A DNA stretch of 47,040 bases from Paracoccus nototheniae (GTDB lineage: Bacteria > Pseudomonadota > Alphaproteobacteria > Rhodobacterales > Rhodobacteraceae), in the NCBI RefSeq assembly GCF_004335005.1, contig NZ_RQRT01000032.1, positions 1 to 47,040 of the forward strand. Direction: 5' to 3'. The translations under genes and the position numbers were made by a program. Positions 8,993-18,369 of this stretch are shown in pieces (within the stretch, counting starts at the first letter, position 1; every line of letters starts with the position of its first letter). A model generated the notes under the pieces. The model had not been told where the DNA came from and did no database searches. It saw only the letters and a program-made list of their open reading frames with translations.

Positions 8993-11900
8993 TCAGCTGC
9001 AGCCGCTGGTGCCGCCGCAGGTGTTGCACTTCATGCAGGTGCCATTGCGGACCAGCGTATAATTGCCGCATTCGCCGCAGGGATCGCCCTCGTATCCCTG
9101 CATCCGGGCCTTGGTGCGCAGATCCATGCCGCTTTGGAACGCCACCGCGCCTTCGGCCATGCCGGTCGCCACGGCAGCGGTCGAGACCCCCGCCTGCAGC
9201 GCCATCAGATCCTGCGGCATCCGCTTGCGCAGATATCCCGCGCTGCTGATCTGTTTCAGCATGGTCAGGGATTTCAGCTCGGACGGCTGGCGGGGCCGCC
9301 CCTCATCCTCGCCACCGCCCAGATCGTCAAAGCTGGCGCCGGTGGGCGCGACATGGGCCAGATCGGTGCGGTCCAGATAGCTGACGGCCAGTTCGCGGAA
9401 CACATAATCCAGAATCGAGGTCGCGTTCTTGATGCTGTCATTGCCCTGCACCATCCCCGCCGGTTCGAACCGGGTGAAGGTGAAGGCGTCCACGAATTCC
9501 TCCAGCGGCACGCCATATTGCAGGCCCACGGACACGGCGATGGCAAAATTGTTCATCATCGCCCGAAAGCCCGCACCCTCCTTGTGCATGTCGATGAAGA
9601 TCTCGCCCAGCTTGCCGTCGTCATATTCGCCGGTCCGCAGATAGACCTTGTGACCGCCGACGATGGCCTTCTGGGTATAGCCCTTGCGCCGCTGCGGCAG
9701 CTTTTCGCGGTTCGACCGCACGATTTCCTTGACGATGATCCGCTCGACGATCTTTTCGGCCAGCACCACGGCTTTTTCGTGGTTCGAGCCATGGGCCAGA
9801 ACCTCTTCGGCCTCATCGTCATCCTCGACCAGCGCGGAAGCCAGCGGCTGCGACAGCTTCGATCCGTCGCGATACAGCGCGTTCGCCTTGATCCCCAGAC
9901 TGTGGGACAGCTCATACGCCGCCAGCGTCTCTTCGATCGAGGCGCTGGAGGGCATGTTGATCGTCTTGCTGATCGCGCCCGAGATGAAACTTTGTGCCGC
10001 CGCCATCATACGGATGTGGCTGTCGACCGACAGATAACGTTTGCCGGTCTTGCCGCAGGCATTGGCGCAGTCAAAGACCGACAGATGTTCAGGCTTCAGA
10101 TGCGGCGCGCCTTCCAGCGTCATGGTGCCGCAGACATGGTCGTTGGCGGCGTCGATCTGGGACCGGGTAAAGCCCAGATGGCGCAGCAGATCAAAACTCG
10201 GATCAGCCAGCCGGTCGGCCGGAATGCCAAGCGTGCCGCGGCAGAAATCCTCGCCCAGGGTCCATTGGTTGAAGACGAACCGGATATCGAAGGCGGCGGC
10301 AAGCGCCCCCTCGACCTTTTCGATCTCGCGCGCGCCAAAGCCGTGACCGGCCAGCGATGCGTGGTTGATCGCCGGGCAATTGCCAAGGCTGGCATGGCCC
10401 ACCGCATGGCCGATGATCTCTTCGATCTGGGCCGAAGGATAGCCCAGCTTGGCCAGCGCTGCGGGCACCGACTGGTTGATGATCTTGAAATAGCCGCCGC
10501 CCGCCAGCTTCTTGAACTTGACCAGGGCAAAGTCGGGCTCGATACCCGTCGTGTCGCAATCCATGACCAGACCGATCGTCCCGGTGGGCGCGATGACCGT
10601 GGTCTGAGCGTTGCGGAACCCATGCGCCTGACCCAGGGTCAGCGCCTCGGTCCATGCCTCGCGGGCCAAGGCGACCAGCGTCTGCTCGGGGCAATTGGCC
10701 GCGTCCAGCGCGACGGGGGCGACGTTCACGCCCTCGCATTCGGTCCCATGGGCGGCGGCGCGGTGGTTGCGAATGACCCGCAGCATGTGGTCCGCGTTGC
10801 GCGCATAGCCGGGAAAGGCACCCAGTTCCGACGCCATCTCGGCGCTGGTCGCGTAAGCCACGCCGGTCATGATCGCCGACAAAGCCCCGCACAGCGCGCG
10901 GCCCTGATCGCTGTCATAGCCGAAGCCCATATTCATCAGCAGCCCGCCGATATTGGCATAGCCCAGACCAAGCGTGCGGAAATCATAGCTGCGCTGCGCG
11001 ATTTCCCTCGACGGGAACTGTGCCATCAGCACGCTGATTTCCAGTGTCACGGTCCACAACCGGCTGGCATGGACATAGGCATCCGCGTCGAAGCGCCCGT
11101 CCGACCAGAAGGTCAACAGGTTCATCGAGGCCAGATTGCAGGCCGTATCGTCCAGAAACATGTATTCGCTGCAGGGGTTCGATCCCCGGATCGCCCCATC
11201 TTCGGGGCAGGTGTGCCAGGCGTTGACCGTGTCGTGGAACTGGATGCCCGGATCGGCGCAGGCCCATGCGGCATGGCCGATCTGGTCCCACAGATCGCGC
11301 GCCGACACGGTCTTCGCAACCTTGCCATCGGTGCGGCGGATCAGCTCCCACGGGGCATCTTCGCGCACGGCGCGCAGGAACGCATCCGTCACCCGGACCG
11401 AGTTGTTCGAGTTCTGCCCCGAGACGCTGACATAGGCCTCGGAGTCCCAATCCGTGTCATAGGTCGGAAATTCGATGCTGTCGAAACCCTGCCGCGCATA
11501 TTGCAGCACCCGGTTGATATAGGTTTCGGGGATCATCGCGCGCTTGGCCGATTTGATCGCGGCCTTCAGCGCGTCATTGCCGGCCGGATCGGTCGCATCC
11601 GCGATATCGCCATCCCAGCCCCGGATCGCGGCAAAGATGCCGTTCAACTCGCGTTCATGCAGCTTGGACCCAGCCACAAGGCTGGCGACCTTCTGCTCCT
11701 CGATGACCTTCCAGTTCACGAAAGCCTCGATATCGGGATGGTCCATATCGCAGATGACCATCTTGGCCGCGCGCCGCGTGGTGCCGCCCGACTTGATCGC
11801 GCCCGCAGCCCGGTCGCCGATCTTCAGGAACCCCATCAGGCCGGATGACTTGCCGCCGCCCGACAGCTTTTCGCCCTCGCCCCGCAGGGACGAGAAATTG

Positions 11901-12598
11901 GTGCCGGTGCCGCTGCCATATTTGAAAAGCCGCGCCTCGCGCACCCACAGGTCCATGATGCCGCCATCGTTCACCAGATCGTCGCTGACGGACTGGATGA
12001 AGCAGGCATGGGGCTGGGGATGTTCATAGGCGCTGGTCGATGCGGTCAGCTTGCCGGTTTTGTGATCGACATAGAAATGCCCCTGCCCCGGCCCGTCGAT
12101 GCCGTAAGCCCAATGCAGCCCCGTGTTGAACCATTGCGGGCTGTTCGGCGCGGCCATCTGGCGGGCCAGCATGAAGCGCATCTCGTCATAATAGGCCCGG
12201 GCGTCGTCCTCGGTGGTGAAATAGCCGCCCTTCCAGCCCCAATAGGTCCAGGCCCCGGCCAGCCGGTCGAACACCTGCCGGGCGCTGGTCTCGCCGACAA
12301 GACGATCCTCGGGCGCCAGCAGGGCCAAGGCGGCCTCATCGGGGACATGGCGCCACAGGAATTCCGGCACGCCCTTTTCGCGCACCGGTTTCAGCCGCGC
12401 GGGCACGCCCGCCTTGCGGAAATATTTCTGCGCGATGACGTCGCTGGCGACCTGGCTCCAGCCCTGCGGCACCTCGACCCGGTCGTTGCGGAACACGATG
12501 GTCCCGTCCGGGTTGCGGATCTCGCTGAGGGTGGTGGTGAACCCGATCTCGCCATAGGCGCCGCCGGTCTGGGTTGTGAAACGCCGTTCGATCTTCAT
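8993..12598 (-). CDS. nrdJ: Vitamin B12-dependent ribonucleotide reductase, class II
   Basis: 1201-aa adenosylcobalamin-dependent reductase that makes deoxyribonucleotides without an oxygen-dependent radical subunit. The start at 12598 (MKIERRF) was chosen; the 43 codons upstream do not resemble the family. Conserved elements: [10 protein letters not shown], the loop [35 protein letters not shown] with active-site Cys and the N/C/E radical triad region, and [23 protein letters not shown]-terminal zinc-ribbon tail contains [20 protein letters not shown]. The TSCPD-type C-terminal domain with HKEG is also visible. The enzyme needs cobalamin, so the host must make or import B12. No nrdAB or cob genes are in the window. 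Confidence 0.97.
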   Translation of the reverse strand: MKIERRFTTQTGGAYGEIGFTTTLSEIRNPDGTIVFRNDRVEVPQGWSQVASDVIAQKYFRKAGVPARLKPVREKGVPEFLWRHVPDEAALALLAPEDRLVGETSARQVFDRLAGAWTYWGWKGGYFTTEDDARAYYDEMRFMLARQMAAPNSPQWFNTGLHWAYGIDGPGQGHFYVDHKTGKLTASTSAYEHPQPHACFIQSVSDDLVNDGGIMDLWVREARLFKYGSGTGTNFSSLRGEGEKLSGGGKSSGLMGFLKIGDRAAGAIKSGGTTRRAAKMVICDMDHPDIEAFVNWKVIEEQKVASLVAGSKLHERELNGIFAAIRGWDGDIADATDPAGNDALKAAIKSAKRAMIPETYINRVLQYARQGFDSIEFPTYDTDWDSEAYVSVSGQNSNNSVRVTDAFLRAVREDAPWELIRRTDGKVAKTVSARDLWDQIGHAAWACADPGIQFHDTVNAWHTCPEDGAIRGSNPCSEYMFLDDTACNLASMNLLTFWSDGRFDADAYVHASRLWTVTLEISVLMAQFPSREIAQRSYDFRTLGLGYANIGGLLMNMGFGYDSDQGRALCGALSAIMTGVAYATSAEMASELGAFPGYARNADHMLRVIRNHRAAAHGTECEGVNVAPVALDAANCPEQTLVALAREAWTEALTLGQAHGFRNAQTTVIAPTGTIGLVMDCDTTGIEPDFALVKFKKLAGGGYFKIINQSVPAALAKLGYPSAQIEEIIGHAVGHASLGNCPAINHASLAGHGFGAREIEKVEGALAAAFDIRFVFNQWTLGEDFCRGTLGIPADRLADPSFDLLRHLGFTRSQIDAANDHVCGTMTLEGAPHLKPEHLSVFDCANACGKTGKRYLSVDSHIRMMAAAQSFISGAISKTINMPSSASIEETLAAYELSHSLGIKANALYRDGSKLSQPLASALVEDDDEAEEVLAHGSNHEKAVVLAEKIVERIIVKEIVRSNREKLPQRRKGYTQKAIVGGHKVYLRTGEYDDGKLGEIFIDMHKEGAGFRAMMNNFAIAVSVGLQYGVPLEEFVDAFTFTRFEPAGMVQGNDSIKNATSILDYVFRELAVSYLDRTDLAHVAPTGASFDDLGGGEDEGRPRQPSELKSLTMLKQISSAGYLRKRMPQDLMALQAGVSTAAVATGMAEGAVAFQSGMDLRTKARMQGYEGDPCGECGNYTLVRNGTCMKCNTCGGTSGCS

Positions 12599-13016
12599 GC
12601 CTGCCCCTGTCTTTCGTTCCTGCCCGATGCCCCAAGCCCGCCTTGGCCCGGCCCGGATGACCGGGCGCGGGCGGCAGCGGCACTGCTGCGACATAGCCTG
12701 TGGTTGGCCCCGTTCAGACCACCACATCTTGTGCCATTTCGGCGATATCGCACAAACTGACGGGGGACTGCTTCGCGATCAACAGGTTTTTTTGCAGGCC
12801 GGGATGCGGTCGGGCGTTGACAGAGGGCGCTGCGCCGCACCGACAGATTCGCGCACAGTGGCGGGGCCCCGGTTCACGCGAACCGGCAGGTCCGGGGGTT
12901 TTTCGAAGGCCGCGCAAGGCGTTGCGAAGAAGGGTTCACCGCTTGTCCACAGGCTTATCCCGCGTTCATCCCCCGGTTGCGCACAGCCGATGCAAAACGG
13001 TCACAATCGGCGGGAT
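12599..13016. other. 418-bp intergenic region upstream of nrdJ
   Basis: No credible protein gene is seen. It holds the likely nrdJ control region near 12720-12760 (separate entry). A 7-bp perfect hairpin, CCGGTTC-ACGC-GAACCGG, lies at 12869-12886. CCCCGG (12867-12872) can also pair with CCGGGG (12892-12897) before GTTTTT, which resembles a plus-strand terminator with no gene before it. A single TTGTCCACA at 12943-12951 matches the loose DnaA-box pattern. A small RNA is possible but unsupported. Confidence 0.4.
12723..12755 (-). promoter_or_regulatory. Candidate nrdJ operator (NrdR-like palindromes)
   Basis: About 125-157 bp upstream of the nrdJ start. CACATCTTGTG (12723-12733) is an 11-bp interrupted palindrome. 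Its TTGTGC (12729-12734) is mirrored by GCACAA (12750-12755), with arm centres exactly 21 bp apart, and GCGATATCGC (12742-12751) is a perfect 10-bp palindrome. NrdR represses ribonucleotide reductase genes through paired boxes of the CACAA-AT-TTGTG type. The first site resembles that, but the spacing is not the usual 31-32 bp, so the assignment is tentative. Confidence 0.35.
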
Positions 13017-13556
13017 TCAGCCCAAGGGGGTCAGCATGCCCCGATCCGTCACGATCAGGTCCAGAGGCTGGTCGTAAGCCTCTGCCGGGATCGCGGGAAG
13101 GCGCTGAACGTCATAAGCCAGACCGATGGCCGTGACCGGTCCGCTTTGTCGCAGAAATTCCAGTGTCCTGTCATAGAATCCGCCGCCATAGCCCAAGCGG
13201 TTTCCCAGCCCGTCGAACCCGGCCAGCGGCACGATCAGCACCCGGGGCGTCAGTTCAGGTGCCGAATCGGGCGGATGCGCGGTGCCGAAGGCGCCGGGCA
13301 CCAGATCGCCCCCCTGCCACCGACGAAACAGCAGCGGGCGCGCCCGGCACGCCACCACCGGCAGGACCAGCGGGCCGTCATGGGCGGCCATCGCGGGGCG
13401 GGGATCGGCCTCGCCGCGCATGGGCCAGTATCCGGCCAGCACCGCGCCCGCATAGGGGGCAATCGCCGCGATCAGATGCCGGGTCAGCGCGGCATCGTCA
13501 CCGCCCCCCGCGCGCGCGGCCAGCGCCTGCGCCCGCAGGGTCGCCTTGTCGGTCAC
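13017..13556 (-). CDS. 5-formyltetrahydrofolate cyclo-ligase
   Basis: ATP-dependent enzyme converting 5-formyl-THF to 5,10-methenyl-THF, returning a stored or inhibitory folate to the one-carbon pool. The start is a GTG at 13554-13556 (VTDKATLRAQ), giving 179 aa. The frame is open much further up but those codons lie inside mgtE. Family motifs seen are KATLRAQALA at the N-terminus, GYWPMRGEADPRP, and the C-terminal ATP/folate segment PLAGFDGLGNRLGYGGGFYDR. The GTG start overlaps the mgtE stop as GTGA, so translation is likely coupled to the transporter. Confidence 0.92.
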   Translation of the reverse strand: MTDKATLRAQALAARAGGGDDAALTRHLIAAIAPYAGAVLAGYWPMRGEADPRPAMAAHDGPLVLPVVACRARPLLFRRWQGGDLVPGAFGTAHPPDSAPELTPRVLIVPLAGFDGLGNRLGYGGGFYDRTLEFLRQSGPVTAIGLAYDVQRLPAIPAEAYDQPLDLIVTDRGMLTPLG

Positions 13557-14959
13557 AGAAGAACCGCGGATGCCAGCCCCAGAAAGGCCATGAAGCCCAC
13601 CACATCGGTCATCATCGTCACGAACGTCCCCGAGGCCAGTGCCGGGTCCGCGCCCAGCTTGTTCAGGCCAAGCGGCACCAGAATGCCCGCCAGCGCCGCC
13701 ACCAGCAGGTTGATGATCATCGCCGATCCGATCACCGCCGCCAGTCCCGGATCGCGGAACCACGCCCAGGTGATCGCCGCCATGACGATGCCGAACAAGA
13801 CGCCGTTGGCCAGTCCCACGATGACCTCGCGGCGCACGACGCGCAGGGCGTTGGCGCGCGACAGATCGCGGGTCGCCAGACCCCGCACCGCCACCGTCAG
13901 GGTCTGGGTCGCCGCATTCCCGCCCATCGAGGCGACGATGGGCATCAGCACCGCCAGCGCGACCAGCTGGGCGATGGCATCTTCAAAAAAGGCGATGACG
14001 CTGGCGGCGGCCAGCGCGGTGACGATATTGGTGGCCAGCCAGGGCACACGCTGGCGCACCGTCTGCATCACGCTGTCGGAAATGCTGCTTTCGTCGCCGA
14101 CACCGGCGAGGCGCAGGATGTCCTCTTCATGCTCCTCGTCCAGAACGGCCATGGCATCGTCGATGGTGATGACCCCCACCAGCCGGTCGTCACGATCCAC
14201 GACGGGGGCGGAGATCAGGTGATACTGGTTGAAGACATAGGCCACGTCGCCTTCTTCGGCAAAGGCGCTGACGGTGCGGAAACTGTCTTCGGTCAACTCG
14301 CGCAGGGTGGCGTCACGACGCGAGGCCAACAGGCGGCCAAGGGCGACATAGCCGGTCGGATGACGGCGCGGATCGACAAGGACAATGTGATAGAACTGTT
14401 CGGGCAGCCAGTCCTCGGACCGGATGAACTCGATGGCCTCGGCGACGGTCCAGTGTTCGGGTGCGGTCACCACTTCGGATTGCATCAGGCGACCGGCGGA
14501 ATACTCGGGATAGGCCAGCGACTGTCGCACAGCGGCGGCGTCGCTGGCATCCAGCGCCGACAGGATCTGGGCGCGGTCGCCTTCGTCCATATCCTCGACC
14601 AGATCGACGACATCGTCGCTGTCCATCTCGCGGACGGCCTCGGCCACGACGCTGCGGGGCAGCAGCTCCAGCACCTCGTCGCGGATCGATTCGTCGATCT
14701 CGGACAGGATCTCGCCGTCGATCTCGTCGGAATACATTGCCAGGAACTGACGGCGCCGGGCGGGGGCCAGACGTTCGATCAGGTCGGCGATATCGGCGGC
14801 GTGCATCGGTTCCAGCGCGGCATTCAGCGCGGAGCGATCGTCGTTGTCGATGGCGGTGTCGATGCGGGCCAGCAGCTCGGCGCCGGGGCCGTAATCGTCA
14901 TCGTCGCGGTCGGGGTTCTGCCCACCGGACGTCTGGTCGCTGCGCGGATGTTCGGCCAT
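13553..14959 (-). CDS. mgtE: Magnesium transporter MgtE
   Basis: Inner-membrane Mg2+ channel/transporter, 468 aa. Order of domains: an acidic N-terminal segment, the superhelical MgtE N domain with its acidic metal-sensing loops (about 35-135), a tandem CBS pair (about 140-265) and a C-terminal five-helix membrane domain (about 285-468). The pore-lining MPIVASMGGNAATQTLTVAVRGLA and the second-half GxxxP(L)GL segment are present. In the family, Mg2+ bound between the N and CBS domains closes the channel, so the protein senses its own substrate. A good ribosome-binding site (AGGGGGCAAG) precedes the ATG. The next gene downstream, a folate cyclo-ligase that uses Mg-ATP, overlaps by 4 bp. Confidence 0.96.
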   Translation of the reverse strand: MAEHPRSDQTSGGQNPDRDDDDYGPGAELLARIDTAIDNDDRSALNAALEPMHAADIADLIERLAPARRRQFLAMYSDEIDGEILSEIDESIRDEVLELLPRSVVAEAVREMDSDDVVDLVEDMDEGDRAQILSALDASDAAAVRQSLAYPEYSAGRLMQSEVVTAPEHWTVAEAIEFIRSEDWLPEQFYHIVLVDPRRHPTGYVALGRLLASRRDATLRELTEDSFRTVSAFAEEGDVAYVFNQYHLISAPVVDRDDRLVGVITIDDAMAVLDEEHEEDILRLAGVGDESSISDSVMQTVRQRVPWLATNIVTALAAASVIAFFEDAIAQLVALAVLMPIVASMGGNAATQTLTVAVRGLATRDLSRANALRVVRREVIVGLANGVLFGIVMAAITWAWFRDPGLAAVIGSAMIINLLVAALAGILVPLGLNKLGADPALASGTFVTMMTDVVGFMAFLGLASAVLL

Positions 14960-14998
14960 CTTGCCCCCTTTGTCGCTGAATATGGTCAGTCTGGCATC

Positions 14999-15784
14999 TC
15001 AGCCGTTCAGCAGGTCCAACGCGGCGCGATGCAGATCCGCCGATCCCGCCGCGATGACCTGTCCGCCCTGCGCGGCGGGTCCGCCCTGCCAGTCGGTGAC
15101 GATCCCGCCCGCCGCCTGCACCACCGCCAGAGGCCCCGCGATGTCGTAAGACTGCAGCCCCGCCTCGATCACCAGATCGACCTGCCCAAGCGCCAGCAGG
15201 CCATAGGCATAGCAATCCAGCCCGTAACGCGTCAGCCGCACCCGGTCGGACACGCGGGCAAAGGCCGCAGCCTCGGCCGGGCTGCCGATTTCGGGAAAGG
15301 TGGTCAGCAGCAGGGCGCGGTCCAGCGTCACGCCGCCCCGCGCCATCAACGGACGCTCGCCGCCCGGAAAGACCAGCCGGGACTGGCCCAGCCCGCCCTC
15401 GAACCGCTCGCCCAGATAGGGCTGGTCGATCAGGCCATAGACGATGTCCTGCCCGTCCGACAATCCGATCAGCACCCCCCAGCTGGCCGCGCCGCACAGA
15501 AAGGCGCGCGTACCGTCGATCGGGTCCAAAATCCATGTCAGGCCGCTGCTGCCGGGGGTTGCGCCATATTCCTCGCCCAGAATGGCGTCATCGGGGCGGG
15601 CGTCGGCCAGAACCTCGCGCATGGCGCGTTCGGCGGCGCGGTCGGCCTGGGTCACCGGGTCGAAATCGGCGGGGCGCTTGTTGTCGGCAGCAAGATCCGC
15701 GTTGCGGAACCACGGCAGAATGGCATGACGCGCGGCGTCGGCCATCTGATGCGCGGTGCGGATGATCTGCGCTTGGTCCAGCAT
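14999..15784 (-). CDS. hisN: Histidinol-phosphatase, inositol monophosphatase family
   Basis: 261-aa Mg2+-dependent phosphatase of the IMPase superfamily. The motifs are ILGEEYG (metal-binding Glu near residue 69), WILDPIDGTRAFLCG (DPIDGT, near 86) and the C-terminal YDIAGPLAVVQAAGG, where the Asp completes the metal site. The GTRAF variant after DPIDGT, and length near 260, match the HisN-type histidinol-phosphatases of alphaproteobacteria and actinobacteria better than true inositol phosphatases. The likely role is therefore the penultimate histidine biosynthetic step. No other his genes are nearby. RBS AGGGGG lies upstream. Confidence 0.85.
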   Translation of the reverse strand: MLDQAQIIRTAHQMADAARHAILPWFRNADLAADNKRPADFDPVTQADRAAERAMREVLADARPDDAILGEEYGATPGSSGLTWILDPIDGTRAFLCGAASWGVLIGLSDGQDIVYGLIDQPYLGERFEGGLGQSRLVFPGGERPLMARGGVTLDRALLLTTFPEIGSPAEAAAFARVSDRVRLTRYGLDCYAYGLLALGQVDLVIEAGLQSYDIAGPLAVVQAAGGIVTDWQGGPAAQGGQVIAAGSADLHRAALDLLNG

Positions 15785-15923
15785 AGAGGCCCCCTGTCGT
15801 CCCGGTCGCGCCGGTGTAACCCGGACGGCAGGAAGGGGCCAGCGCTGTCAGAATGGCTGTCGTCCGACGGTCACACGTCGCAGGACGCCAGCAAGGTCAG
15901 TCGCCGCCTGCCGGTCGTGGCAG

Positions 15924-16283
15924 TCAGGCCGCGTCGGACAGAACCCGGGCCAGTTCAAAGATCTGGCGGCGCTGCGCCTCGGGCATGCCGTAATAGGCGC
16001 GCACCAGCTGCAGGGCCTCTTTATCGGCAAAGATGTCGCCTTCGACGACGCCCTGCAGATCGGCATCCTGCAGACCTTCAAAGAAGAAGCTGACCGGAAC
16101 GTCCACCGCCTGCGCGATATCCCACAGGCGCGATGCCGACACACGGTTCATCCCGGTTTCGTATTTCTGGATCTGCTGGAACTTGATCCCGACCTTGTCG
16201 GCCAGCTGCTGCTGGGTCATCCCGATCATCCAGCGACGGTGGCGGATACGCTTGCCAACATGAACATCAACACTATGCTTCAT
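15924..16283 (-). CDS. XRE-family helix-turn-helix regulator
   Basis: 119-aa cytoplasmic DNA-binding protein. The start at 16283 (MKHSVDVHVGKRIR) follows a strong GGGGGAAGAG ribosome-binding site; a longer frame to 16331 lacks one. The Cro/CI-type HTH spans about residues 8-65, with the helices MTQQQLADKVGIKFQQIQKYE and VSASRLWDIAQAVDVPVSFFFE. The C-terminal part is short and helical, with no ligand domain recognised. Proteins of this form are common in Rhodobacteraceae but I do not know a defined target for this one. It is divergent from a quinone oxidoreductase gene, with TTGACA-like elements on both strands of the 188-bp spacer. Confidence 0.88.
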   Translation of the reverse strand: MKHSVDVHVGKRIRHRRWMIGMTQQQLADKVGIKFQQIQKYETGMNRVSASRLWDIAQAVDVPVSFFFEGLQDADLQGVVEGDIFADKEALQLVRAYYGMPEAQRRQIFELARVLSDAA

Positions 16284-16418
16284 CACTCTTCCCCCTGCAA
16301 TCATGAGCGGCAGTAACCCGGCAGGGCACAATTTTCGAGTGTCAAGTTGAGTGACCAGTCAGTTTCTGCCCAAAAGGACAGGTCCGGACGCTGTCCGGTA
16401 AGCCATCCCGCCGGGCCG

Positions 16419-16449
16419 TTGACATGGCAGGCCATGCTGCGACCCTACA
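16419..16449 (+). promoter_or_regulatory. Possible promoter of the quinone oxidoreductase gene
   Basis: TTGACA at 16419-16424 is a consensus -35 hexamer; the best downstream -10 is CCTACA (16444-16449), with a long 19-bp spacer. Just upstream, CCGGAC-GCT-GTCCGG (16384-16398) is a perfect inverted repeat that could bind a regulator. Confidence 0.35.
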
Positions 16450-16471
16450 GTTCAGTTTCCCCGGAGGACAG

Positions 16472-17440
16472 ATGAGCCAGATGATTCGCGCCGCCCAGAT
16501 CCTGGCCCTGGGGCAGGAACCAGATGTGGTCACGATCCCCGCGCCCGTCACGGGACCGGGTCAGGTGTTGCTGCGCATGTCCGCCGCCGCGCTCAATTTT
16601 GCCGACCTGCTGCAGGCGCAGGGCCAGTATCAGGAACGGATCGACCCGCCCTTCGTGCCGGGGCTGGAGGGGGCGGGCACCGTGATCGCCTGCCCGCCCG
16701 ATTGCGGGCTGGCACCGGGCATGCGGGTGGTCGTGTCGGCTCCGGGCACGCTGGCGCAGGTGATCGCCGTCGATCCGGGCGCCGTGCAGCCCATCCCCGA
16801 TGCCATGAGCATGGAACAGGCCGCGGGGTTTCAGGTGGCTTATGGGACAAGTCATCTGGCGCTGACCGGGCGGGCGGGGCTGGCCGCAGGGCAGCGGCTG
16901 GTGGTGCTGGGGGCGGCAGGCGGCGTCGGGCTGACGGCGGTGCAGATCGGGGCGGCGCTTGGGGCCAAGGTCATCGGCGTGGCCCGCGGCGCGGCCAAGC
17001 TGGCGGCGGTGCGGGCGGCGGGTGCGCATCAGGTGATCGACAGCAGCGCCTGCCCCGATCTGCGCGCAGCCCTGCGTGATCTGGGCGGCGCGGATGTCGT
17101 CTATGACCCGGTCGGCGCCGAACCGGGCGAGGCGGCGTTCCGCGCCCTGCATCCCGGCGGGCATTTCCTGTCCATCGGCTTTGCCGCCGGACGTCCCCCC
17201 GCCCTGCCGCTGAACCACGCTCTGGTCAAGAACATCACCATCCACGGTTTCTACTGGGGCGGCTATCGCAGCCTTGCGCCGCAGGCTTTGCGCGCCAGCA
17301 TGCAGGGGCTGTTCGACCTCTTTGCCGCCGGACGACTGGACCCGGTGGCGGGCGACACCCTGACGCTGGACCGCATCGCCGAAGGCTACGCCCTGCTGCG
17401 TCAGAGGCAGAGCATCGGAAAGGTGGTCATCACCCTGTGA
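16472..17440 (+). CDS. Quinone oxidoreductase (medium-chain dehydrogenase family)
   Basis: 322-aa NADPH-dependent oxidoreductase of the zinc-free QOR branch. The start at 16472 (MSQMIRA) is placed by GGAGGA at 16463-16468. The N-terminal GroES-like domain contains NFADLLQAQGQY and PGLEGAG. The Rossmann domain carries LVVLGAAGGVGLTAVQIGAALGAKVIG near residues 140-165, and YDPVG follows. No catalytic zinc ligands (Cys-His-Cys) are present. A role in one- or two-electron reduction of quinones or conjugated enones is inferred from the family. It is divergent from the XRE gene and 104 bp before the BI-1 gene on the same strand. Confidence 0.91.
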   Translation: MSQMIRAAQILALGQEPDVVTIPAPVTGPGQVLLRMSAAALNFADLLQAQGQYQERIDPPFVPGLEGAGTVIACPPDCGLAPGMRVVVSAPGTLAQVIAVDPGAVQPIPDAMSMEQAAGFQVAYGTSHLALTGRAGLAAGQRLVVLGAAGGVGLTAVQIGAALGAKVIGVARGAAKLAAVRAAGAHQVIDSSACPDLRAALRDLGGADVVYDPVGAEPGEAAFRALHPGGHFLSIGFAAGRPPALPLNHALVKNITIHGFYWGGYRSLAPQALRASMQGLFDLFAAGRLDPVAGDTLTLDRIAEGYALLRQRQSIGKVVITL

Positions 17441-17544
17441 ACGGCACCGATTGACACAGGATCGGCATTGAAATGCACGACGTTTCCCCCGATATTACCA
17501 GCATAGTCGGGCCAGTCCCGACACGACCTCAAGGGGAGACTTCG

Positions 17545-18291
17545 ATGGCAGATTACAACACGTACCGTACCGCGCAGGGCGTCGGCACCCGCCAGGCGGT
17601 GGTCGATCAGGGCCTGCGGGCCTACATGAACAAGGTTTATGGGCTGATGTCGGTCGGCATGGGTGTAACCGCCGTGGCCGCATTCGGCATCTCGACCGCG
17701 GCGGTGACGTCCACGGGCGAGCTGACCGGCCTTGGCGTCGCGCTTTATACCTCGCCCCTGAAATGGGTGATCATGTTCGCGCCGCTGCTGATGGTCTTTG
17801 CCTTCGGCGCTGCGATGAACCGGCTGTCCGTGACGGCAGCGACCGGCATGTTCTATGCCTTCGCCGCGCTGATGGGCCTGTCGATCAGCTCGATCTTTCT
17901 GGTCTATACCTCGGTCTCGATCGTGCAGACCTTCCTGGTGACGGCCATCGCCTTCGCCGGTCTGTCGCTCTATGGCTATACGACCAAGAAAGACCTGTCG
18001 GGCTGGGGTACTTTCCTGATGATGGGCCTGATCGGTCTGATCGTCGCCTCGATCGTGAACATCTTCATTGCCTCCTCGGCCATGCAATTCGCGATCTCGG
18101 TCATCGGCGTGCTGATCTTTGCCGGCCTGACCGCCTATGACACGCAGAACATCAAGAACACCTATCTGCAGATGTCCGGATCGGACGCCGATTTCATCGG
18201 CAAATCCGCGATCATGGGGGCGCTGCGCCTCTATCTGGACTTCCTGAACCTGTTCATGTTCCTGCTGCAGTTCATGGGCAACCGCGAATAA
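17545..18291 (+). CDS. Bax inhibitor-1/YccA family inner-membrane protein
   Basis: 248-aa integral membrane protein with about seven hydrophobic segments. The start at 17545 (MADYNTYRTA) follows AGGGGAGA. Family features are the N-terminal amphipathic stretch leading to YMNKVYGLMSVGMGVTA, the central FAALMGLSISSIFLVYT and GYTTKKDLSGWGTFL, and the C-terminal TAYDTQNIKNTYLQM plus ALRLYLDFLNLFMFLLQFMGNRE. The two-Asp region (AYDTQ and LYLDFLNLF) corresponds to the pH-sensing pair known from BsYetJ, a calcium-leak channel. Function in proteobacteria is unsettled (calcium leak or FtsH-associated quality control). TTGACA at 17451-17456 may be its -35. Confidence 0.93.
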   Translation: MADYNTYRTAQGVGTRQAVVDQGLRAYMNKVYGLMSVGMGVTAVAAFGISTAAVTSTGELTGLGVALYTSPLKWVIMFAPLLMVFAFGAAMNRLSVTAATGMFYAFAALMGLSISSIFLVYTSVSIVQTFLVTAIAFAGLSLYGYTTKKDLSGWGTFLMMGLIGLIVASIVNIFIASSAMQFAISVIGVLIFAGLTAYDTQNIKNTYLQMSGSDADFIGKSAIMGALRLYLDFLNLFMFLLQFMGNRE

Positions 18292-18313
18292 TCGACGCGA
18301 TACCCCGACATGG

Positions 18314-18342
18314 AAAAGGCCCCCGATCCGGGGGCCTTTTTT
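18314..18342. terminator. Bidirectional intrinsic terminator
   Basis: AAAA, GGCCCCC (18318-18324), a 5-nt loop, GGGGGCC (18330-18336), then TTTTTT. It lies between the BI-1 gene and the convergent luciferase-like gene, and the A-run and T-run make it functional on either strand. Confidence 0.9.
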
Positions 18343-18369
18343 CATGGTCGCGATCCCAAGGCGGATGCG

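Noticed and set aside
8603..11848. Very long open frame of 1081 codons on the plus strand
   Set aside because: It is antisense to nrdJ, whose protein is unmistakable. The translation is His/Gln/Arg-rich low-complexity sequence typical of the shadow frame in GC-rich genes.
12795..12917. Cobalamin riboswitch upstream of nrdJ
   Set aside because: The minus strand contains CCCCGCCACTGTG, which resembles one conserved riboswitch block. The downstream B12 box and GGGAAGG block are missing, and CCTGCC lies on the wrong side. B12 riboswitches usually control the B12-independent reductase, not NrdJ.
12943..12951. DnaA box TTGTCCACA, possible replication origin
   Set aside because: A single match to a loose consensus, with no cluster, no AT-rich unwinding region and no dnaA/dnaN/parAB genes nearby.
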